In this document: piece after piece, positions 43,773-52,373 of the stretch
Layout: the number at the start of each line of letters is the position of its first letter
Position numbering within the stretch: position 1 is the stretch's first letter
NCBI GenBank assembly: GCA_944326685.1
Contig: CALVEV010000031.1
Location: 62,001 to 126,000, forward strand
Length of the DNA stretch: 64,000 nucleotides
Reading direction: 5' to 3'
DNA from: Candidatus Gastranaerophilales bacterium
GTDB lineage: Bacteria; Cyanobacteriota; Vampirovibrionia; Gastranaerophilales; Gastranaerophilaceae
Translations under genes and position numbers: made by a program
Notes under the pieces: generated by a model
Told to the model about the DNA's origin: nothing
The model's database searches: none
The model's input: only the letters and a program-made list of their open reading frames with translations

Positions 43773-44852
43773 TTACACAAGAGCTCCAGCTTGTTTTTCA
43801 AAAGCTTCTTTGATTGATTTGTTGTAATCAGGTCTAAGAATACCAACTTCTGTGATAATACCTGCAATTAATTCATGAGGAGTTACATCAAAACCAGGGT
43901 TAATTATATTAACTCCTTCTGCGCAAATAGTTTTGCCATTGATGTGTGTAACTTCATCGTGAGAACGTTCTTCTATTGGTATTTCAGCTCCAGATTGAAT
44001 AGATGTATCTATAGTTGATAAAGGAGCTGCAATATAAAATGGAATATTATGATACTTTGCAGCAATAGCAACAGTATAAGTTCCAATTTTATTAGCAGTA
44101 TCACCGTTAGCAGCGATTCTATCAGCACCAACTACAACCATATCGATCATACCTTTGCTCATAAAGTATGAACACATTCCATCTGTAATTAAAGTTGTAG
44201 GAATTCCATCCATTGTAAGTTCAAGAGTCGTAATTCTAGCACCTTGTTGACGAGGTCTTGTTTCATCTGCAAAAACTTGAATAGTATTATCTTTTGCAAA
44301 AGCAGAACGAACAACACCAAGTGCTGTTCCATAACCTACAGTTGCTAATGCACCTGCATTGCAGTGAGTAAGAATAGTTGCACCTTTAGGCACTACTTCT
44401 GCTCCATATCTACCAATTGCTTTGTTAATTTCAATATCTTCATTTTCCATTCTGATAGCTTGTTTTGTTAAATCTTTTATTAATGTATTAATATCAGAAT
44501 GTGTTTCTTTAATTAATTTTTTTTGTTGTTCAACAGCCCACATAAGGTTTACTGCTGTTGGTCGTGAAGATGCTAAATAATCACATTTTTCAAGAAGTTT
44601 AGTTTTAAATTCTTCAATAGAGATATCTCCCCATTTTTCTTTTCCTTCTTGAGCATATAAAACAACCCCGTGAGCGCCTGCAATTCCAATAGCTGGAGCC
44701 CCTCTAACAATCATTGTCTTAATTGCATTATACATTTCATCTCCTGTTTTTATATCAACATAGATATATTCTTCAGGAAATTTTGTTTGGTCAACCATTC
44801 TTGATAAGTTGTCAACCCATTGTATAGTTCTAATTTTTGATTCAAATTCCAC
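43773..44852 (-). CDS. mtnA: S-methyl-5-thioribose-1-phosphate isomerase
   Basis: This 359-residue member of the eIF2B-like family has MIVRGAPAIGIAGAHGVVLY, SSRPTAVNLMWAVEQQ, LTHCNAGALATVGYGTALGV (catalytic Cys), and VVGADRIAANGDTANKIGTY (catalytic Asp). It converts methylthioribose-1-phosphate to methylthioribulose-1-phosphate in methionine salvage, or acts in the related 5-deoxyribose pathways of anaerobes. No other salvage gene is adjacent. Length and motifs are complete. Confidence 0.93.
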   Translation of the reverse strand: MEFESKIRTIQWVDNLSRMVDQTKFPEEYIYVDIKTGDEMYNAIKTMIVRGAPAIGIAGAHGVVLYAQEGKEKWGDISIEEFKTKLLEKCDYLASSRPTAVNLMWAVEQQKKLIKETHSDINTLIKDLTKQAIRMENEDIEINKAIGRYGAEVVPKGATILTHCNAGALATVGYGTALGVVRSAFAKDNTIQVFADETRPRQQGARITTLELTMDGIPTTLITDGMCSYFMSKGMIDMVVVGADRIAANGDTANKIGTYTVAIAAKYHNIPFYIAAPLSTIDTSIQSGAEIPIEERSHDEVTHINGKTICAEGVNIINPGFDVTPHELIAGIITEVGILRPDYNKSIKEAFEKQAGALV

Positions 44853-44867
44853 TTTTATTCCACCTAT

Positions 44868-45350
44868 CTATTTAATTTCAAAATCTATATTTTCATTTTC
44901 AGCTTTTTTTAATCCTGATAATAATTCATATATATAAGCTGTTACTACACCAGAAAACGCGTTCATTAAAGCAGATATTATTGCAATGAATATTAATAGC
45001 ATAATCATAACAAAGAACCCGCCAAAATTTGTAATAAACATTGTTAATAAATGACCAACATAATAGCTTTTAAAAATAAGTCCAATAATAGCACTTATAG
45101 GCATAAATACTATTGCAAAAGCTATAAATGAGGCAAATCCAATCACAGCACCTATAATAGCTCCTTCTTTCAGGTCGATGATTCCAATCAGGTTGTTCTT
45201 TTTAAGATAAACAATTATTATTGCAGATAAGAATAATATCAGAGTTAAGAATGCTAATGTACCTATAAAAGGTATAAGAGTAATAATTCCAATAACTCCA
45301 CCAACTAAAGCACTAAATAAAGCAATTTGTTTTAATAATAAAATATTCAT
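44868..45350 (-). CDS. Small integral membrane protein of unknown function (160 aa)
   Basis: Four hydrophobic segments are visible, near residues 8-30, 33-50, 62-90 and 105-140, for example LVGGVIGIITLIPFIGTLAF and FVMIMLLIFIAIISALMNAF. A Gly-rich pair (GAIIGAVIGFASF) and a charged C-terminal tail complete it. It looks like a small DUF-type membrane protein (possibly DUF5518 or YIP1-like), but no family is certain. It starts about 55 bp after the metalloprotease-like gene and ends 15 bp before mtnA, on the same strand. Confidence 0.65.
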   Translation of the reverse strand: MNILLLKQIALFSALVGGVIGIITLIPFIGTLAFLTLILFLSAIIIVYLKKNNLIGIIDLKEGAIIGAVIGFASFIAFAIVFMPISAIIGLIFKSYYVGHLLTMFITNFGGFFVMIMLLIFIAIISALMNAFSGVVTAYIYELLSGLKKAENENIDFEIK

Positions 45351-45404
45351 ACATTCACCTCGTGTTTAATTATCTCATAATAATTAATTTGAGGCAAATA
45401 ATAT

Positions 45405-46925
45405 TTATTCTTTTTTAGCATCTTGTGCGATTTTTTTTTCAATTTCTTCTAATCTTATTTTATTTTGTTTTATATCAAATATCCAATGCTCCATTTGGAA
45501 TTTTTTTATTAATTGATTTTTGAATTTATTACTTAAATATTCCATTAGTGATTCTGATGTTACAGATTTAAGTTCGTGTTGATTTTTCATTGCATAATTA
45601 GCTGAAAAATCTGATACTCCTGCATTTTTTAATTCTGTTATCCATTGTTTTTTATAAATTAGTTTATTTATATTCCATTTTAGAAATTTAAATAATTTTT
45701 CACCGTTGTTCATATGGTGTATAGTTTTATCATTTAAGTGATTGATTTCGTGCCTAAGAGTAATTGATCTATTATTTATGTTGCAATCTAAATCTAGTAA
45801 ATCCAAAACTGTAATTTCTTTAGGTATAGAATATGCAATACCACTATAATTATTTTGATTAAGCGTTTTATCTAAATAATTAATATTAATTATTTTAGGT
45901 TGAATACTTTTACCGAGTCCAGCTTTTTTCCATAGGGTTAATTCTTCCTCTAAGTATTTTGCATCATTAATGCTAAATTTTGCATTAAAAGGTATTACAA
46001 ATGTGTCAAAAGTTTTATTTATATTTTTTAATATATTTCTAATTTTGCGTGGTTGTGATTTTAAAAATTCAATATTATAAATTTGTTTTACGAATTTAGG
46101 TTCAATATCATTATATTCATAAATAAAATTTTGAAACGCTTCAAGTTTTAAATTGTTTTGGAACGTATTAGGTAATTTTTCTTTTTTTAGCTCATTTAAA
46201 TTTTTTAAGTAAGATTCATAATCAATTTTACTTTTTTTTGTTGCAAATTTATTTCTATAATTATTGATTGTTCCTTGATTCCCTTCAATTGCATCCGTAA
46301 ACCAGCTATTATGGCTTTTTAACCAGTTGTAAAGTTCTATGGGCTCACTTTTGGTGTTTAGGTATTTGTTATTCATTATATTTACAGCATCAGTAGCATC
46401 TTCGATGAATACTATTTTAGAACTGAAATTAGATTTAAAATCTTTTTTATTCAGTTTTAAAAGTTTATGTATTTCAGAAAGTAATAGTTTTTTGGTTTCT
46501 TGATTTTCTATTAGCCCAATTTTTTGACTTAAGTTAATAATTTCATCAGATAATTGTTCAATATTAGATGTTTCATTAATAATTTTTTTATATAGATATT
46601 CAAAAGAAGTTTTAATTTCAGCATCTTTAATGTTACTAAGTTTAACTTTTGTTTTTTGTATTTTTTCAAAAGTTTTTACTAAGCCTGTTTTCTGATTAAA
46701 TTCTGTGGGATTTATTATTCTTTTTGCAAAAGGTGCAATATGTTCTGTTGGTATATAATTTGCTATAATATTTTCAAAAGAAATTTGTTTTATGTCAGAA
46801 TATATTTTATTAGTATTTTGAGGTATTTCTTTTTGAATTTGGGCGACATTAGGTTTTACCTTCTTAATTGAAGAAGGTATGATTTCTTTAATTAAAGTAT
46901 TTATTATGTCGTTTTTATTTAACAT
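45405..46925 (-). CDS. Putative zinc metalloprotease-like protein with HEINH motif (506 aa)
   Basis: The family is not recognised. A long helical, Lys/Asn-rich region (1-300) precedes a C-terminal domain with SITLRHEINHLNDKTIHH. His392-Glu393-xx-His396 is a complete HExxH zinc-protease motif; a downstream Glu in VTSESLMEYLS could be the third ligand. The layout resembles large effector or toxin-type metalloproteases, but no signal peptide is present. ISFEN at 48-52 is similar to, but not the same as, the FKA/FKG motif of the GNAT-like proteins. An AAGG ribosome site and an upstream TAGCAA box are present. Confidence 0.6.
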   Translation of the reverse strand: MLNKNDIINTLIKEIIPSSIKKVKPNVAQIQKEIPQNTNKIYSDIKQISFENIIANYIPTEHIAPFAKRIINPTEFNQKTGLVKTFEKIQKTKVKLSNIKDAEIKTSFEYLYKKIINETSNIEQLSDEIINLSQKIGLIENQETKKLLLSEIHKLLKLNKKDFKSNFSSKIVFIEDATDAVNIMNNKYLNTKSEPIELYNWLKSHNSWFTDAIEGNQGTINNYRNKFATKKSKIDYESYLKNLNELKKEKLPNTFQNNLKLEAFQNFIYEYNDIEPKFVKQIYNIEFLKSQPRKIRNILKNINKTFDTFVIPFNAKFSINDAKYLEEELTLWKKAGLGKSIQPKIININYLDKTLNQNNYSGIAYSIPKEITVLDLLDLDCNINNRSITLRHEINHLNDKTIHHMNNGEKLFKFLKWNINKLIYKKQWITELKNAGVSDFSANYAMKNQHELKSVTSESLMEYLSNKFKNQLIKKFQMEHWIFDIKQNKIRLEEIEKKIAQDAKKE

Positions 46926-46944
46926 TCATCTTACCTTAGTATTT

Positions 46945-46974
46945 AATAAAGTCCTGTTAAAAAAAAAATTGCTA
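46945..46974 (-). promoter_or_regulatory. TAGCAA-type promoter of the HEINH gene
   Basis: On the minus strand TAGCAA (46974-46969), an 18-bp spacer that ends in ACAGGAC, then TTTATT (46950-46945). The ATG is 19 bases further on and has a Shine-Dalgarno, unlike the other four cases. Confidence 0.4.
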
Positions 46975-47017
46975 TAGAAGAGTCTATTTGTGATAAAATT
47001 TTTACGGGAGTATAAAA

Positions 47018-48031
47018 ATGAGAGTTGCACAATTATTTGGAAAGCAAATTGAACTAAGAGATATAGATAAAGTTTCTTTGGACGGACAAAAAGGCGCAAT
47101 TGTAAAAGTTTTAGGTTGTGGGCTTTGTGGCTCTGATATTGTTAAATTTCGTCACGGTCTTGCAGAAGATGGTACTGTTTTAGGTCATGAAATTGTAGCA
47201 ATAATAGAAGATATAAATTCTTCAACATTATTTAAAAAAGGTGATAGAATTGTTTGTTCACATCATATTCCTTGTTTTGAATGTCATTATTGCAAAGGTG
47301 GAAGTTATTCAATGTGCCAACATTTTAAGAAAACCAATATAATTCCAGGAGGTTTTTCTGAGTATGTTTATTTATCAGAAGAGCATTTACAAAATGTTGC
47401 ACATAAAGTTCCTGAAGATATGACAGATGAGGAAATATCTTTTTATGAGCCATTAGGTTGTTGTATAAGAGCCGTAGAAAGAGCTAATCTTAACAAAGGT
47501 GATAATGTATTAGTAATAGGTTTAGGTTCAATCGGTTTATTGATGGGGCAGGCATTAAAAGCTTATGGTATGAATGTTTATGGTTGTGATTTAATGCAGG
47601 ATAGAATTGATTTAGCAATAAGTCTTGGAATAATAGGATTCAACTCTTTGGATGTAGAAAAATCTCATGATTTTATATATAACAATACAAATAAAATAGG
47701 TGTTGATTGTATATTTATGACATCAGGTGCTGATGCAGCGATTCCTTTAGCTTTAAAAACCGTAAGAAATGGTGGTAAAATTTTAGTATTTTCAAGTACA
47801 CCAAAAGATTTTGGTTATGCAAATAATGAGGTTTACTATAGAGAATTAACAATAATGGGTAGTTATTCTCCAAGACCTCAAGATTTAGCAAGGTCTTTTG
47901 AGTTGCTAACGACAAGGCAGGTAAATGTTGATCATTTATCAACTGATTATGAATTAAATGATATAGTTAAAGCATTTGATGATACAATAACAAATAAAAT
48001 ATTAAAGGCTTATATAAAAATAGGGGAATAA
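47018..48031 (+). CDS. Zinc-dependent medium-chain dehydrogenase, copy 1
   Basis: This 337-residue MDR-family alcohol or polyol dehydrogenase carries the catalytic zinc residues CGLCGSD and GHE (TVLGHEIVA). The structural zinc Cys4 loop is CFECHYCKGGSYSMC, and the NAD(P)-binding GLGSIGLLMGQAL is at about 168-180. It oxidises or reduces an alcohol, sugar or polyol using NAD(H) or NADP(H); the substrate is unknown. GGGAG precedes the ATG. A second, related dehydrogenase starts 3 bp after its stop, so the two are likely co-expressed and may act in sequence on one substrate. Confidence 0.88.
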   Translation: MRVAQLFGKQIELRDIDKVSLDGQKGAIVKVLGCGLCGSDIVKFRHGLAEDGTVLGHEIVAIIEDINSSTLFKKGDRIVCSHHIPCFECHYCKGGSYSMCQHFKKTNIIPGGFSEYVYLSEEHLQNVAHKVPEDMTDEEISFYEPLGCCIRAVERANLNKGDNVLVIGLGSIGLLMGQALKAYGMNVYGCDLMQDRIDLAISLGIIGFNSLDVEKSHDFIYNNTNKIGVDCIFMTSGADAAIPLALKTVRNGGKILVFSSTPKDFGYANNEVYYRELTIMGSYSPRPQDLARSFELLTTRQVNVDHLSTDYELNDIVKAFDDTITNKILKAYIKIGE

Positions 48032-48034
48032 TAA

Positions 48035-49066
48035 GTGAAAGCAGTTTTATTTTATGGCCCTCAAGATATTAGATATGAGGATGTAAAAATTAAACCTTTA
48101 GCAAAAGGTGAAATATTGGTAAAAGTTAAGTCAGCTCTTACTTGTGGAACTGATGTTAAAACTTTTAGAAGGGGTCACCCTGTTTTAATAAAAAAAGTCC
48201 CATCAGGTTTCGGGCACGAATTTGCAGGTGTCGTAGAAAAAATAGGTGAAGGTGTTGATAATGTAAAAGTTGGTGATAGAGTCGTTTGTGCAAATTCGGC
48301 ACCTTGTGGAGAATGTTTCTATTGCAGGCATGAGGAATATAATCTTTGTGAAAACTTAGATTTATTAAATGGTGCTTATGCAGAATATATTGTTGTTCCA
48401 GAAAGAATTGTAAAAAAGAATACTTTAATTTTGCCTGATGATTTAAGTTTTGATAAGGCAGCTTTTTGTGAACCTTTAGCAAATGTAGTTCATGGTGTTG
48501 AAAGAACTGATATAAAGCCAGGTCAAACTGTTGGGATTATAGGTATTGGACCAATTGGTTTAATGTTTGCAAGATTAGCAAAATTAAAAGGAGCAAATAC
48601 AATAGTTGCAGGTCGAAATCCATTAAAATTAAAGATGGCAGAAGAATTTGCTATGGCAGATGAAATTATTGATTTAAAAAGATATCCTAATCCTGAAAAA
48701 ATCTTTAAAGAATTTACTGACGAGAAAAAAGGATTAGATGTTGCAGTTGAGTGTGTCGGACTTCCCGAAATTTGGGAGAGAATATTCTCTTGTGTACGAC
48801 CTGGAGGAACAGTTCACTTTTTTGGAGGCTGTAAGTCAGGTTCTACAGTAACATTTGATACTACAAGAATGCATTATGGTGATATTAAATTGATGAGTGT
48901 TTTTCATCACACACCAAAATATTTTAGGCAAGCTTTAGATTATATAGCATCAGGAGATGTTGAAGTTGAAAAATTGATAACAAATACTTTGGCATTAAAA
49001 GACGTTGAGTTTGCAATGAAGCAGCATATTGAAGGTAAAGCAATAAAATTTTTAATAAAACCATAA
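48035..49066 (+). CDS. Zinc-dependent medium-chain dehydrogenase, copy 2
   Basis: This 343-residue MDR protein has TCGTDVKTF and GHEFAG (catalytic zinc), the Cys4 structural loop CGECFYCRHEEYNLC, and GIIGIGPIGLMFARLAK as the dinucleotide-binding motif. It resembles threonine or sorbitol dehydrogenase-type enzymes; the substrate is not known. It starts with GTG at 48035, preceded by AGGGGA, immediately after copy 1. The two copies are clearly paralogous but diverged in the substrate-binding half. Confidence 0.88.
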   Translation: MKAVLFYGPQDIRYEDVKIKPLAKGEILVKVKSALTCGTDVKTFRRGHPVLIKKVPSGFGHEFAGVVEKIGEGVDNVKVGDRVVCANSAPCGECFYCRHEEYNLCENLDLLNGAYAEYIVVPERIVKKNTLILPDDLSFDKAAFCEPLANVVHGVERTDIKPGQTVGIIGIGPIGLMFARLAKLKGANTIVAGRNPLKLKMAEEFAMADEIIDLKRYPNPEKIFKEFTDEKKGLDVAVECVGLPEIWERIFSCVRPGGTVHFFGGCKSGSTVTFDTTRMHYGDIKLMSVFHHTPKYFRQALDYIASGDVEVEKLITNTLALKDVEFAMKQHIEGKAIKFLIKP

Positions 49067-49070
49067 ATAT

Positions 49071-49088
49071 ATTGTAAATAAATGTAAC
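49071..49088 (+). promoter_or_regulatory. HLR1-like direct repeat (ATTGTAAA-TA-AATGTAAC)
   Basis: It begins five bases after the dehydrogenase stop codon and lies 88 bp before the gene at 49176. It differs from the site at 41977 by one base within the 18. Confidence 0.6.
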
Positions 49089-49175
49089 TAATTGCAGAAA
49101 AATATTAAAGATTTAATAGCTTAATTCCGTAATTATAGCTATAGAACTAAAATAATATGCAAGGAGGCTACCCCA

Positions 49176-49466
49176 ATGGATGTGTATCGTGATGTTTCAG
49201 GTAAGCAAGAAGTGTTATCTATTAGTTTATTAAATCAAATTTCCGAAGAAATAATTGCCAAAGTCCATTCTTCTGAAGAATTATATGAAGTTGTTGATAG
49301 GCAAGCTTTAGAACAATATGCAAGAAAAGAAGGCTGGAAAAGAGCATATAGAGAAATCCCCCTTCCTCAAGGGTCTGTTACTTTAGAAGTAAGAAAAGAT
49401 TTACAAGACAGAAGAAATGATTTAGCTGAGTGGTATTATTTAGAAATAATGGAACAATTTGAATAA
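49176..49466 (+). CDS. Small protein of unknown function (96 aa)
   Basis: Not recognised. It is a soluble, mixed-charge protein with an N-terminal helix region (SISLLNQISEEIIAKVHSSE) and a second half with EQYARKEGWKRAYREIPLPQ and RNDLAEWYYLEIMEQFE. The DRQALEQYARKEGWKRAY stretch could be a small helix-turn-helix-like or helical-hairpin unit, but this is weak. It has an AAGGAGG ribosome site, an HLR1-like upstream repeat and a terminator of its own. Fourth unknown gene of the HLR1-like group. Confidence 0.72.
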   Translation: MDVYRDVSGKQEVLSISLLNQISEEIIAKVHSSEELYEVVDRQALEQYARKEGWKRAYREIPLPQGSVTLEVRKDLQDRRNDLAEWYYLEIMEQFE

Positions 49467-49497
49467 ATAATAAAGTTATTTTAAATAATAAAAGATG

Positions 49498-49528
49498 GAC
49501 AAGGTTTATTAAATTAAGCCTTGTCTTT
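49498..49528 (+). terminator. Terminator between the 96-residue gene and dnaA
   Basis: GACAAGG (49498-49504) pairs with CCTTGTC (49519-49525), followed by TTTAT. Confidence 0.8.
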
Positions 49529-49532
49529 ATGT

Positions 49533-49538
49533 TACAAT
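49533..49538 (+). promoter_or_regulatory. -10 box of dnaA, apparently leaderless
   Basis: TACAAT ends six bases before the dnaA ATG at 49545, directly behind the terminator. There is no Shine-Dalgarno and no clear -35. Confidence 0.45.
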
Positions 49539-49544
49539 TTAAAT

Positions 49545-50939
49545 ATGGAAATAGTTGAAGTAAAAAGTATATGGAATAAGGTAAAGGAAGAGATAATAAA
49601 AACAGTTCCTGCAACTTCTCATCCTTGGATTATGCCAATGGAAGCCGTAGGTTATGAAAATGATATTTTTTCAGTGATAACTGGTCAATCTTTTGCTATT
49701 CAAATTATTCGAAAAAATCATTACCAACAAATATTAGATGTTTTTTCATCTTTAGGTTACCCTTTGAAAAAATTTGATATTATCTATGATGAAAATTTAT
49801 CAAAAGAATTAAAGAAACAAAAAGAGAAAGAATTAAAAGCTCAAAAAAAAGCAGAAGAAAAAACTTTAAAAGAAACAGCATTTGATGGTATGGCAAAAAT
49901 GCAATCTCAATCCAATTTGAATTTAAAATATAAGTTTGAGAATTTTGTAGTTGGTGATAATAGTAAATTAGCACATGCTGTTGCATATAATGTTGCACAA
50001 CATCCTGCTGAGAAATATAATCCATTATTTATCTATGGTGGTTCAGGATTAGGTAAAACTCATTTAATGCAAGCAATTGGTCATTATACTTTGTTCAATA
50101 ATCCCAAATTAAAAGTTCGTTATATAAAAACAGAAGATTATGTAAATGAATTAGTAGATAATTTAAGAAAAGGCGGCGATACAAATGATAGAATGGCAAA
50201 GTTCCGCCAGAAGTATCGTAATGTAGATATTTTATTGATTGATGATATTCAATTCGTAGAATCAAAAGGTAGAACAATGGAAGAAATATTCCATACTTTT
50301 GATACTTTGTATAATAAAAACAAACAGATAGTAATAACCTCAGATAAAAAGCCGAAAGACATTCCAACTTTGCCTGATAGATTAAGAACAAGGTTTGAAA
50401 TGGGTATAGTTGTTGACATTACTCCTCCTGATTATGAAACAAGAGTTGCAATTTTAACAAATTTAGCAGAACAGTTAGGATTAAAAATATCTTTCGATGT
50501 GTATGATTATATTGCTAAAAATTTTGAAAATAACGTCAGAGAATTAGAAGGTGCATTTAACAAAGTAACTGCATATGCAGATATAGAAAATGCAGAAATT
50601 ACATTAGAATATGTAAAAAGAGTTTTAGGTTGCGATACAAATCAGAAAAAAATATCAATAGAAACTGTAGCGAAGATTTGTTCAGAATTTTATGGAGTAA
50701 CAGTTAAGGATTTAAAGAGTCCTGCAAGGGCTCAAAAAATTTCAGATGCAAGGAAGGTATCGGTATATTTAGCTCGTGAGATGATAAAATTAAGCTATGA
50801 AGATATAGCAGAATATTTTGATAAAAAACATCCAACGATTTTGTATTCATATCAAAAGGTAAAAGATGAGTTAAAAACAGATACAAAATTAAAACAAACA
50901 ATAAGAGAATTAAAACAAGCAATAAAATCTAATAGTTAA
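49545..50939 (+). CDS. dnaA: Chromosomal replication initiator DnaA
   Basis: 464 residues from ATG 49545; the open frame reaches back to 49521 but those codons lie in the terminator and -10 region. Domain I is at 1-80 (WNKVKEEIIKTVPATSHPWI). A Lys/Glu/Ala-rich linker covers about 85-115. The AAA+ domain III has FIYGGSGLGKTHLMQAIG and ILLIDDIQFVESKG. Domain IV ends with DARKVSVYLAREMIKLSY and KHPTILYSYQKV, the DnaA-box-binding helix-turn-helix. It opens oriC. dnaN is not adjacent and no DnaA-box cluster is visible nearby, so the origin is probably elsewhere. Confidence 0.96.
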   Translation: MEIVEVKSIWNKVKEEIIKTVPATSHPWIMPMEAVGYENDIFSVITGQSFAIQIIRKNHYQQILDVFSSLGYPLKKFDIIYDENLSKELKKQKEKELKAQKKAEEKTLKETAFDGMAKMQSQSNLNLKYKFENFVVGDNSKLAHAVAYNVAQHPAEKYNPLFIYGGSGLGKTHLMQAIGHYTLFNNPKLKVRYIKTEDYVNELVDNLRKGGDTNDRMAKFRQKYRNVDILLIDDIQFVESKGRTMEEIFHTFDTLYNKNKQIVITSDKKPKDIPTLPDRLRTRFEMGIVVDITPPDYETRVAILTNLAEQLGLKISFDVYDYIAKNFENNVRELEGAFNKVTAYADIENAEITLEYVKRVLGCDTNQKKISIETVAKICSEFYGVTVKDLKSPARAQKISDARKVSVYLAREMIKLSYEDIAEYFDKKHPTILYSYQKVKDELKTDTKLKQTIRELKQAIKSNS

Positions 50940-50998
50940 CTAAAACTTGTAAAATTAGCTAAAATATTATAAAATAAACCCAATGGAGAGGTAAAAAT

Positions 50999-51460
50999 AT
51001 GAAGACAATAGAAGGTGTATTGACAACAAGTGGAGAAAGATTTTGTATAATCATTTCAAGATTCAATGAGTTTATTGGTTCAAAATTATTATCAGGAGCA
51101 ATAGATGAATTAAGAAGACATGGAGTAGACGAAAATAATATTGATGTAGTATGGGTTCCAGGTGCATTTGAAATACCATTAGTTGCTAAAAAGTGTGCAT
51201 CTTCAAATAAATATAATGCAATAATAACATTAGGAGCAGTAATAAAAGGCTCAACAAGTCATTATGATTATGTATGTGCAGAAGTTTCTAAAGGTGTAGC
51301 GTCAGTTGGATTAGAAACCGGAGTACCTGTAATATTTGGTGTTTTAACAACTGATAATATAGAACAAGCTATAGAAAGAGCAGGAACAAAAGCTGGTAAT
51401 AAAGGTTCAGATGCCGCAAAATCAGCAATTGAAATGGCAAATCTTTTAAAACAAATATAA
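50999..51460 (+). CDS. ribH: 6,7-dimethyl-8-ribityllumazine synthase
   Basis: This 153-residue protein matches lumazine synthase throughout: [54 protein letters not shown] (catalytic His in the HYDYV segment), and [20 protein letters not shown]. It makes the riboflavin precursor in the penultimate step of synthesis and assembles into pentamers or capsids. It has a GGAGAGG ribosome site. No other rib genes are close, so the pathway is dispersed. It stands first in a run with murQ and gpsA, 18 bp before murQ. Confidence 0.95.
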   Translation: MKTIEGVLTTSGERFCIIISRFNEFIGSKLLSGAIDELRRHGVDENNIDVVWVPGAFEIPLVAKKCASSNKYNAIITLGAVIKGSTSHYDYVCAEVSKGVASVGLETGVPVIFGVLTTDNIEQAIERAGTKAGNKGSDAAKSAIEMANLLKQI

Positions 51461-51478
51461 AAGATAAAAGGATATTTG

Positions 51479-52360
51479 ATGAGCGAAATAATAACAGAAT
51501 ATCGTAATGAAAATACAAAAGATATAGATTTATTACCAACTATCGACATTGTTAGAAAAATTAATAATGAAGATAAGATTGTTGCTTTGGCAGTAGAATA
51601 TGAATTAGAAAACATAGCAAAGGCTGTAGATGTAATTTCAAAACAATTTTTACAAGGTGGCAAGTTAGTATATTTTGGCGCTGGAACATCTGGGCGTTTA
51701 GGTATTTTGGATGCTTCTGAATGTCCTCCAACTTTTAGTGTTGATTCTTCTATGGTTCAAGGTGTAATTGCAGGTGGTGATATTGCAATGCGTTATGCTG
51801 TAGAAGGAGCAGAAGACAATTTTGAAGCAGGTTGTGCAGATGCCAAAATTTTGAATAAAGAAGACGTATGTGTTGTTATTTCTGCTAGTGGCAATCCTAA
51901 ATATTTATTAGGAGTATTGTCATATGCCGAAGAAATTGGTTGTAAGACAATAGGTATAACATGTAATTCAAAAGCAAAGATAGCAGAAGAAGTTGGAACA
52001 TTAATTTGTGTAGAAGTTGGTCCTGAAGTAATAGCAGGTTCAAGCCGTTTGAAAGCTGGTACTGCGCAAAAAATGGTTCTGAATATGTTAACAACAGGCT
52101 CAATGATAAAGATAGGAAAAACTTATGAAAACTTTATGATTGACTTAAATGCAACAAATGAAAAATTAAAAGATAGAGCCATTAGAATTGTCTCACAAAT
52201 TGCAGGAGTTTCATTTGCAGTTGCTTATGAAAAATTAATTAACTGTAATTGGAAAATAAAAACAGCTATTGTCTCTTTAATATTAGAAATATCACCAGAA
52301 GATGCTAATAGAAAATTAGAATTAAAGAATGGTGTTTTAAGGAAGGTTATAAAACAATAA
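51479..52360 (+). CDS. murQ: N-acetylmuramic acid 6-phosphate etherase
   Basis: 293 residues from ATG 51479, chosen over a TTG one codon earlier because AAAGGA is well spaced to it. It is a SIS-domain lyase with VYFGAGTSGRLGILDASECPPTF, VVISASGNPKYLLGVLSYA (catalytic region), EVGPEVIAGSSRLKAGTAQK and a C-terminal helical part. It cleaves the lactyl ether of MurNAc-6-phosphate to give GlcNAc-6-phosphate, in peptidoglycan recycling or use of foreign wall material. No PTS transporter or anmK is adjacent. Confidence 0.95.
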   Translation: MSEIITEYRNENTKDIDLLPTIDIVRKINNEDKIVALAVEYELENIAKAVDVISKQFLQGGKLVYFGAGTSGRLGILDASECPPTFSVDSSMVQGVIAGGDIAMRYAVEGAEDNFEAGCADAKILNKEDVCVVISASGNPKYLLGVLSYAEEIGCKTIGITCNSKAKIAEEVGTLICVEVGPEVIAGSSRLKAGTAQKMVLNMLTTGSMIKIGKTYENFMIDLNATNEKLKDRAIRIVSQIAGVSFAVAYEKLINCNWKIKTAIVSLILEISPEDANRKLELKNGVLRKVIKQ

Positions 52361-52373
52361 GAGAGGGTTATAA

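Noticed and set aside
49071-49544. Replication origin beside dnaA
   Set aside because: No cluster of TTATCCACA-like boxes is visible around dnaA, and dnaN is not adjacent. A single TTTATCCACC at 16134-16143 is upstream of rpsO and isolated.
49521-49544. Eight extra residues at the start of DnaA
   Set aside because: They come from the terminator of the preceding gene and the -10 box; DnaA families begin near the chosen Met.
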